64,000 nucleotides of DNA from Noviherbaspirillum cavernae. GTDB taxonomy: Bacteria; Pseudomonadota; Gammaproteobacteria; Burkholderiales; Burkholderiaceae_D. The DNA is taken from NCBI RefSeq assembly GCF_003590875.1, contig NZ_QYUN01000002.1:1178001-1242000 (forward strand), written 5' to 3'. The position numbers and the translations under genes are program-made. The notes beneath the pieces are model-generated. The model saw only the letters and a program-made list of their open reading frames with translations. It searched no databases and was not told the DNA's origin. Shown here in pieces: positions 59,807 through 64,000 of this stretch. Every line of letters starts with the position of its first letter. The stretch's first letter is position 1.

Positions 59807-59829
59807 CCTTCCCTTTGAAGGGGAGGGAA
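59807..59829. repeat. family B palindrome core, third copy
   Basis: TTCCCTTTGAAGGGGAGGGAA, the same core as at 19654 and 57069. It abuts the family D element. Confidence 0.55.
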
Positions 59830-59862
59830 TATATTGCCCGACATCACCAAGACAACATTCCC

Positions 59863-61077
59863 ATGAGCCATCCACCCCAGATCAAAATCCCCGCCACCTA
59901 CATGCGTGGCGGCACCAGCAAAGGCGTGTTCTTCCGCCTGCAGGACTTGCCCGAAGCCGCACAAGTGCCGGGCGCGGCGCGTGATGCGCTGCTGCTGCGC
60001 GTCATCGGCAGCCCGGACCCATACGGCAAGCAGATTGACGGCATGGGCGGGGCGACCTCCAGCACCAGCAAGGCGGTCATCCTGTCCAGGAGCAGCAAAC
60101 CCGATCACGACGTCGATTACCTGTTCGGCCAGGTATCCATCGACAAGGCATTTGTCGACTGGAGCGGCAACTGCGGCAACCTTTCCGCCGCTGTCGGGCC
60201 CTTCGCGATCAGCAACGGCTTGGTCAATGCCAGCCGCGCATTGGAAAACGGCGCGCAGAACGGCATGGCCACCGTGCGCATCTGGCAGGTGAACATCGGC
60301 AAGACCATCATCGCGCACGTGCCCATTACCAACGGCGCCGTGCAGGAAACCGGCGACTTCGAGCTCGACGGCGTCACTTTCCCCGCTGCCGAAGTGCAGC
60401 TCGAATTCATGGACCCGGCAGCCGAGGAGGAGGGTGCGGGCGGGTCAATGTTCCCGACCGGCAACCTGATCGACGATCTCGAGGTTCCCGGCGTCGGCAC
60501 GCTCAAGGCCACCATGATCAATGCCGGTATCCCGACCATTTTCGTGAACGCGGACGCCATCGGTTACACGGGCACCGAGTTGCAGGACGCCATCAACAGC
60601 GACACCAAGGCTCTGACCATGTTCGAGACGATACGCGCCCATGGCGCGCTGCGCATGGGCCTCATCAAGCACATCGACGAAGCTGGCAAGCGCCAGCACA
60701 CGCCGAAGGTCGCCTTTGTGGCGAAGCCGACCGATTACGTCTCTTCCAGCGGCAAGCCGGTGGAAGAGGGCGACATTGACCTGCTCGTGCGCGCGCTGTC
60801 CATGGGCAAGCTGCATCACGCCATGATGGGTACGGCAGCCGTCGCCATCGGCACCGCCGCCGCGATACCGGGCACGCTGGTGAACCTCGCGGCGGGCGGC
60901 GGTGCGCATAATGTACCTAAAGCGGCGGTGCGTTTCGGCCATCCCTCGGGCACCTTGCGGGTGGGCGCGGAAGCAACGCAGGTCAACGGCGAATGGAGCG
61001 TGAGCAAGGCCATCATGAGCCGCAGCGCGCGGGTCCTGATGGAAGGATGGGTACGCGTACCGGGCGACGCGTTCTGA
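59863..61077 (+). CDS. prpF: 2-methylaconitate cis-trans isomerase PrpF
   Basis: Isomerises the 2-methylaconitate made by AcnD so the cycle can proceed. The 404-residue protein of the DapF-like fold begins [21 protein letters not shown] and keeps [15 protein letters not shown] and the C-terminal [13 protein letters not shown] 59863 is chosen; an in-frame codon at 59815 lies in the repeat and is unlikely. Confidence 0.95.
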   Translation: MSHPPQIKIPATYMRGGTSKGVFFRLQDLPEAAQVPGAARDALLLRVIGSPDPYGKQIDGMGGATSSTSKAVILSRSSKPDHDVDYLFGQVSIDKAFVDWSGNCGNLSAAVGPFAISNGLVNASRALENGAQNGMATVRIWQVNIGKTIIAHVPITNGAVQETGDFELDGVTFPAAEVQLEFMDPAAEEEGAGGSMFPTGNLIDDLEVPGVGTLKATMINAGIPTIFVNADAIGYTGTELQDAINSDTKALTMFETIRAHGALRMGLIKHIDEAGKRQHTPKVAFVAKPTDYVSSSGKPVEEGDIDLLVRALSMGKLHHAMMGTAAVAIGTAAAIPGTLVNLAAGGGAHNVPKAAVRFGHPSGTLRVGAEATQVNGEWSVSKAIMSRSARVLMEGWVRVPGDAF

Positions 61078-61112
61078 GGAACAATGCTGCGGACGTTCGT
61101 GTCTCACCCGAC

Positions 61113-62555
61113 ATGAAATCCGCCAAGCGCCCCGACTGGGACAAGGTTCTGGTCGATATCGTCGATTACGTCCAAACGGTCGAGATCAAGTCCAGGCTCG
61201 CGTATGACACGGCGCGCAACTGCCTGATCGATACGCTGGGCTGCGGGCTCGAGGCATTGGAATATCCTGCATGCACCAAGCTGCTCGGACCGATCGTTCC
61301 AGGCACAGTCGTGCCGCACGGTGCAAAAGTGCCGGGAACGCAATTCCAGCTCGACCCGGTGCAGGCCGCCTTCAACATCGGCACGATGATCCGCTGGCTC
61401 GACTTCAATGACACCTGGCTCGCCGCCGAATGGGGCCATCCGTCGGACAACCTCGGCGGCATTCTCGCCGTGGCCGACTGGCTGTCGCGCAATGCCGTCG
61501 CCGCAGGCAAGAAACCGCTGACGATGAAAGACGTGCTGACCGGCATGATCAAGGCGCACGAAATCCAGGGGTGCATCGCGCTGGAAAATTCCTTCAACAA
61601 GGTCGGCCTCGACCACGTCGTGCTGGTGAAGGTGGCGTCGACCGCCGTCGTTGCGCAAATGCTCGGCTTGTCTCGCGACGAAATCCTCAACGCCGTCTCG
61701 CTGGCATGGGTCGATGGCCAATCGCTGCGCACCTATCGTCATGCGCCCAACACCGGTTCGCGCAAGTCGTGGGCGGCGGGTGACGCGACTTCGCGCGCGG
61801 TGCGTCTGGCGCTGATCGCGAAGACCGGCGAGATGGGTTATCCCTCGGTGCTGACGACGAAGACATGGGGCTTCTACGACGTGCTGTTCAAGGGCCGGCC
61901 CTTCGAGTTTCAGCGTCCGTACGGCAGCTATGTGATGGAAAACGTCTTGTTCAAGATTTCCTTCCCCGCCGAGTTCCATGCGCAGACCGCCGTCGAAGCA
62001 GCGATGCGCTTGCACAAGGAACTCGCGAAAACCGGCAAGTCAGCCGCCGACATCAAGACGATCACGATCCGCACCCACGAAGCCTGCATCCGCATCATCG
62101 ACAAGAAAGGCCCGTTGAACAATCCGGCCGACCGCGATCACTGCATCCAGTACATGGTCGCCGTGCCGCTGATTTTCGGTCGACTGACCGCCGCTGACTA
62201 CGAGGACGATATCGCCGCCGACAAGCGCGTCGATGCGCTGCGCGACAAGATCGTTTGCGTGGAAGATCCGGCATTCACCGTCGATTATCACGATCCGCAA
62301 AAACGCTCGATCGCCAACGCCTTGACGGTCGAACTGAGCGACGGCGAAGTGCTGCCCGAAGTCATGGTCGAATATCCGATCGGTCACGCGCGCCGCCGCA
62401 AGGAAGGCATTCCCTTGCTGGAAGCAAAGTTCAGGATCAACCTGGCCCGCCGCTTCCCGCTCAAGCAACAAAAGACGATTCTGGACGTGTCGCTCGACCA
62501 GAATGCACTGGAGGCAATGCCGGTTCACGAGTATGTCGACCTGTACGTCATCTGA
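61113..62555 (+). CDS. prpD: 2-methylcitrate dehydratase PrpD
   Basis: MmgE/PrpD-family dehydratase, cofactor-independent, acting on 2-methylcitrate. The 480-residue protein has [42 protein letters not shown] and the C-terminal domain ([11 protein letters not shown]). It does the same reaction type as AcnD and PrpF together, so this operon encodes two routes. Start ATG 61113 is 36 bases after prpF with no strong ribosome site. An alternative is a non-redundant MmgE-like role, but length and motifs fit PrpD. Confidence 0.92.
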   Translation: MKSAKRPDWDKVLVDIVDYVQTVEIKSRLAYDTARNCLIDTLGCGLEALEYPACTKLLGPIVPGTVVPHGAKVPGTQFQLDPVQAAFNIGTMIRWLDFNDTWLAAEWGHPSDNLGGILAVADWLSRNAVAAGKKPLTMKDVLTGMIKAHEIQGCIALENSFNKVGLDHVVLVKVASTAVVAQMLGLSRDEILNAVSLAWVDGQSLRTYRHAPNTGSRKSWAAGDATSRAVRLALIAKTGEMGYPSVLTTKTWGFYDVLFKGRPFEFQRPYGSYVMENVLFKISFPAEFHAQTAVEAAMRLHKELAKTGKSAADIKTITIRTHEACIRIIDKKGPLNNPADRDHCIQYMVAVPLIFGRLTAADYEDDIAADKRVDALRDKIVCVEDPAFTVDYHDPQKRSIANALTVELSDGEVLPEVMVEYPIGHARRRKEGIPLLEAKFRINLARRFPLKQQKTILDVSLDQNALEAMPVHEYVDLYVI

Positions 62556-62580
62556 TCGTGTCTGGATGACGCATGAAAGC

Positions 62581-62613
62581 AAGCGCAGCCGCAGCAATGC
62601 CGTTGCGCTTTTT
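62581..62613 (+). terminator. possible weak terminator after prpD
   Basis: AAGCGCA pairs with TGCGCTT around a 16-base loop, followed by four T. It could limit read-through into prpE; weak. Confidence 0.35.
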
Positions 62614-62726
62614 GCATCGCAACGTGAACACGCGTAAGGAGAAAGTAAGCCGGCGCAGCCATACTTGATTCGCAGGAACCCCACCGCTGCACAGACATGC
62701 GGGTACCCATGAGATTTGGAGGCAAC

Positions 62727-64000
62727 ATGAACTTCGCAGATTTCTACAGGCAATCCATCGACGATCGGCAAACCTTCTGGGCCAATGAGGCGAAGCTGAT
62801 CGACTGGCATCAACCGTTCTCGCAGGTGCTTGATTATTCGCGCCCGCCATTCGCCAGATGGTTTGTCGGCGGTCAGACCAATCTTTGTCACAACGCGGTT
62901 GACCGCTGGGTTGCCAGCCAGGGTGAGCAGCCTGCGCTGATTTCGGTTTCCACCGAAACCAATCGCGAGAAGGTCTATTCGTTCAAGGAATTGCAGAGCG
63001 AGGTGATGCGCACCGCCGCAGTGATGCAATCGCTCGGCGTGGGCAAGGGCGACCGCGTGCTGATCTACATGCCGATGATTGCCGAAGCGACCTTCGCGAT
63101 GCTGGCCTGCGCACGCATCGGCGCGATTCACTCGGTGGTGTTTGGCGGCTTCGCCTCCAACAGTCTGGCGACACGCATCGACGACGCGAAGCCGAAACTG
63201 ATCGTGTCCGCCGACGCGGGCATGCGCGCCGGAAAAAGCATTCCCTACAAACCGCTGCTCGATGAAGCGATCAACCTGGCAACGCACAAGCCGGACCATG
63301 TGCTGCTCGTCAATCGCGGCCTCGTGGCAATGAGCCTGAAGGCGGGCAGGGATGTCGATTATGCAGCGCTGCGCGAGCGGCACATGGATGCCCGGGTTCC
63401 CGTCACCTGGCTGGAATCCAACGATACCTCCTACATTCTCTACACCTCGGGTACGACAGGCAAACCCAAGGGCGTGCAACGCGATGTCGGCGGCTATGCG
63501 GTCGCGCTGGCATCGTCGATGAAACACATCTTCTGCGGCAATGCAGGCGAAACCTACTTCTCGACCTCCGACATCGGCTGGGTCGTGGGGCATTCCTACA
63601 TCGTCTACGGGCCCTTGATCGCCGGCATGGCGACCGTCATGTACGAAGGTTTGCCGATCCGGCCCGATGCCGGCATCTGGTGGAGCATCGTCGAGAAATA
63701 CAAGGTGACGCGCATGTTCTCCGCGCCGACCGCGGTGCGCGTATTGAAAAAGCAGCCTCCGGAATTCATGAAGAAGCACGACCTCTCTTCATTGAAGGCG
63801 CTATACCTCGCGGGCGAACCGCTGGACGAAACCACCTCGTCGTGGATTGCGGGAGAACTCGGCGTACCCGTGATCGACAATTACTGGCAAACCGAAACCG
63901 GCTGGCCGATTCTTTCAGTCGCCAAGGGCATCGAGGATATGCCGACCAGGCTGGGCAGCCCCGGCGTGCCGATGGTCGGCTACGACGTGAAAGTGGTGAA
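62727..64000 (+). CDS. prpE: propionyl-CoA synthetase PrpE (3' partial)
   Basis: AMP-forming acyl-CoA ligase that activates propionate, feeding PrpC. About 424 codons are in the window; the frame is still open at the right edge, and the full protein should be about 630 residues. Visible are the N-terminal FYRQSIDDRQTFWANEA, the ATP motif YTSGTTGKPKG (about 245) and GWVVGHSYIVYGPL. The start is firm: GGAGGC precedes ATG 62727. The C-terminal lysine that is acetylated in relatives lies outside. A 171-base gap separates it from prpD. Confidence 0.94.
   Translation, partial: MNFADFYRQSIDDRQTFWANEAKLIDWHQPFSQVLDYSRPPFARWFVGGQTNLCHNAVDRWVASQGEQPALISVSTETNREKVYSFKELQSEVMRTAAVMQSLGVGKGDRVLIYMPMIAEATFAMLACARIGAIHSVVFGGFASNSLATRIDDAKPKLIVSADAGMRAGKSIPYKPLLDEAINLATHKPDHVLLVNRGLVAMSLKAGRDVDYAALRERHMDARVPVTWLESNDTSYILYTSGTTGKPKGVQRDVGGYAVALASSMKHIFCGNAGETYFSTSDIGWVVGHSYIVYGPLIAGMATVMYEGLPIRPDAGIWWSIVEKYKVTRMFSAPTAVRVLKKQPPEFMKKHDLSSLKALYLAGEPLDETTSSWIAGELGVPVIDNYWQTETGWPILSVAKGIEDMPTRLGSPGVPMVGYDVKVV

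Noticed and set aside
57061..60318. A 1085-codon open frame on the minus strand across acnD and prpF
   Set aside because: It is antisense to two well-conserved genes; its His/Arg/Gln-rich translation has no recognisable domain and is typical of the complementary frame of GC-rich coding DNA.

Overview
The window is a gene-dense stretch of a betaproteobacterial chromosome. Several gene orders and product types point to Burkholderiales, most likely Oxalobacteraceae: ribF-ileS-lspA-coaBC-dut, glnA-(DUF4124)-ntrB-ntrC, and a propionate operon with both acnD-prpF and prpD. Coding sequence is GC-rich and of even character. I see no rRNA, tRNA, CRISPR array, insertion sequence or phage gene. The family-level placement is inference, because no 16S gene is present.

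Layout. (1) 1-7383: a + strand cluster joining signalling to type I export. It holds an FHA-GAF-HD-GYP protein (5' end outside the window), a TolC/NodT-type outer-membrane factor, a membrane protein with two FHA domains, and an HlyD-type adaptor; the ABC exporter and cargo are not in view. (2) 7614-17392: a - strand housekeeping block (ribF, ileS, lspA, coaBC, dut, an M48-like lipoprotein lacking a normal zinc site, an MtfA-like peptidase, a YidB-like protein, rsmE). (3) 17648-21652: tkt, gap and a short second signal peptidase I. (4) 21728-31234: glnE (-), then yhdP, an omega-amidase-like nitrilase and tldD (+). (5) 31235-32617: aroG preceded by a Phe/Tyr-rich leader peptide and an intrinsic terminator, an apparent transcription attenuator. 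(6) 32810-43038: retropepsin-like protein, yajQ, murB, ppnP, argF-argG, rsgA, pterin dehydratase, Ste24-type protease, orn, prfC. (7) 43347-45929: a hemerythrin-like protein with lost ligands, an orphan TAXI-type binding protein, a rhodanese. (8) 45930-51211: the nitrogen-control locus, with NtrC-like boxes, a sigma-54 promoter, glnA, a DUF4124 protein, ntrB and ntrC. (9) 51245-53039: ceramidase-like membrane protein, DUF1289 protein, glutathione S-transferase. (10) 53031-64000: the 2-methylcitrate cycle locus, prpR divergent from prpB-prpC-acnD-prpF-prpD-prpE, with a textbook sigma-54 promoter in front of prpB; prpE runs off the window end.

How parts work together. NtrB/NtrC should drive the sigma-54 promoter of glnA, and GlnE (in the same window) modifies the GlnA product. 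PrpR, also a sigma-54 activator, should drive prpB onward. Intergenic gaps carry several families of imperfect palindromes, three of them packed into consecutive gaps of the prp operon. The strongest candidates for something new are the Phe/Tyr leader attenuator of aroG and the FHA/HD-GYP-linked type I secretion cluster.
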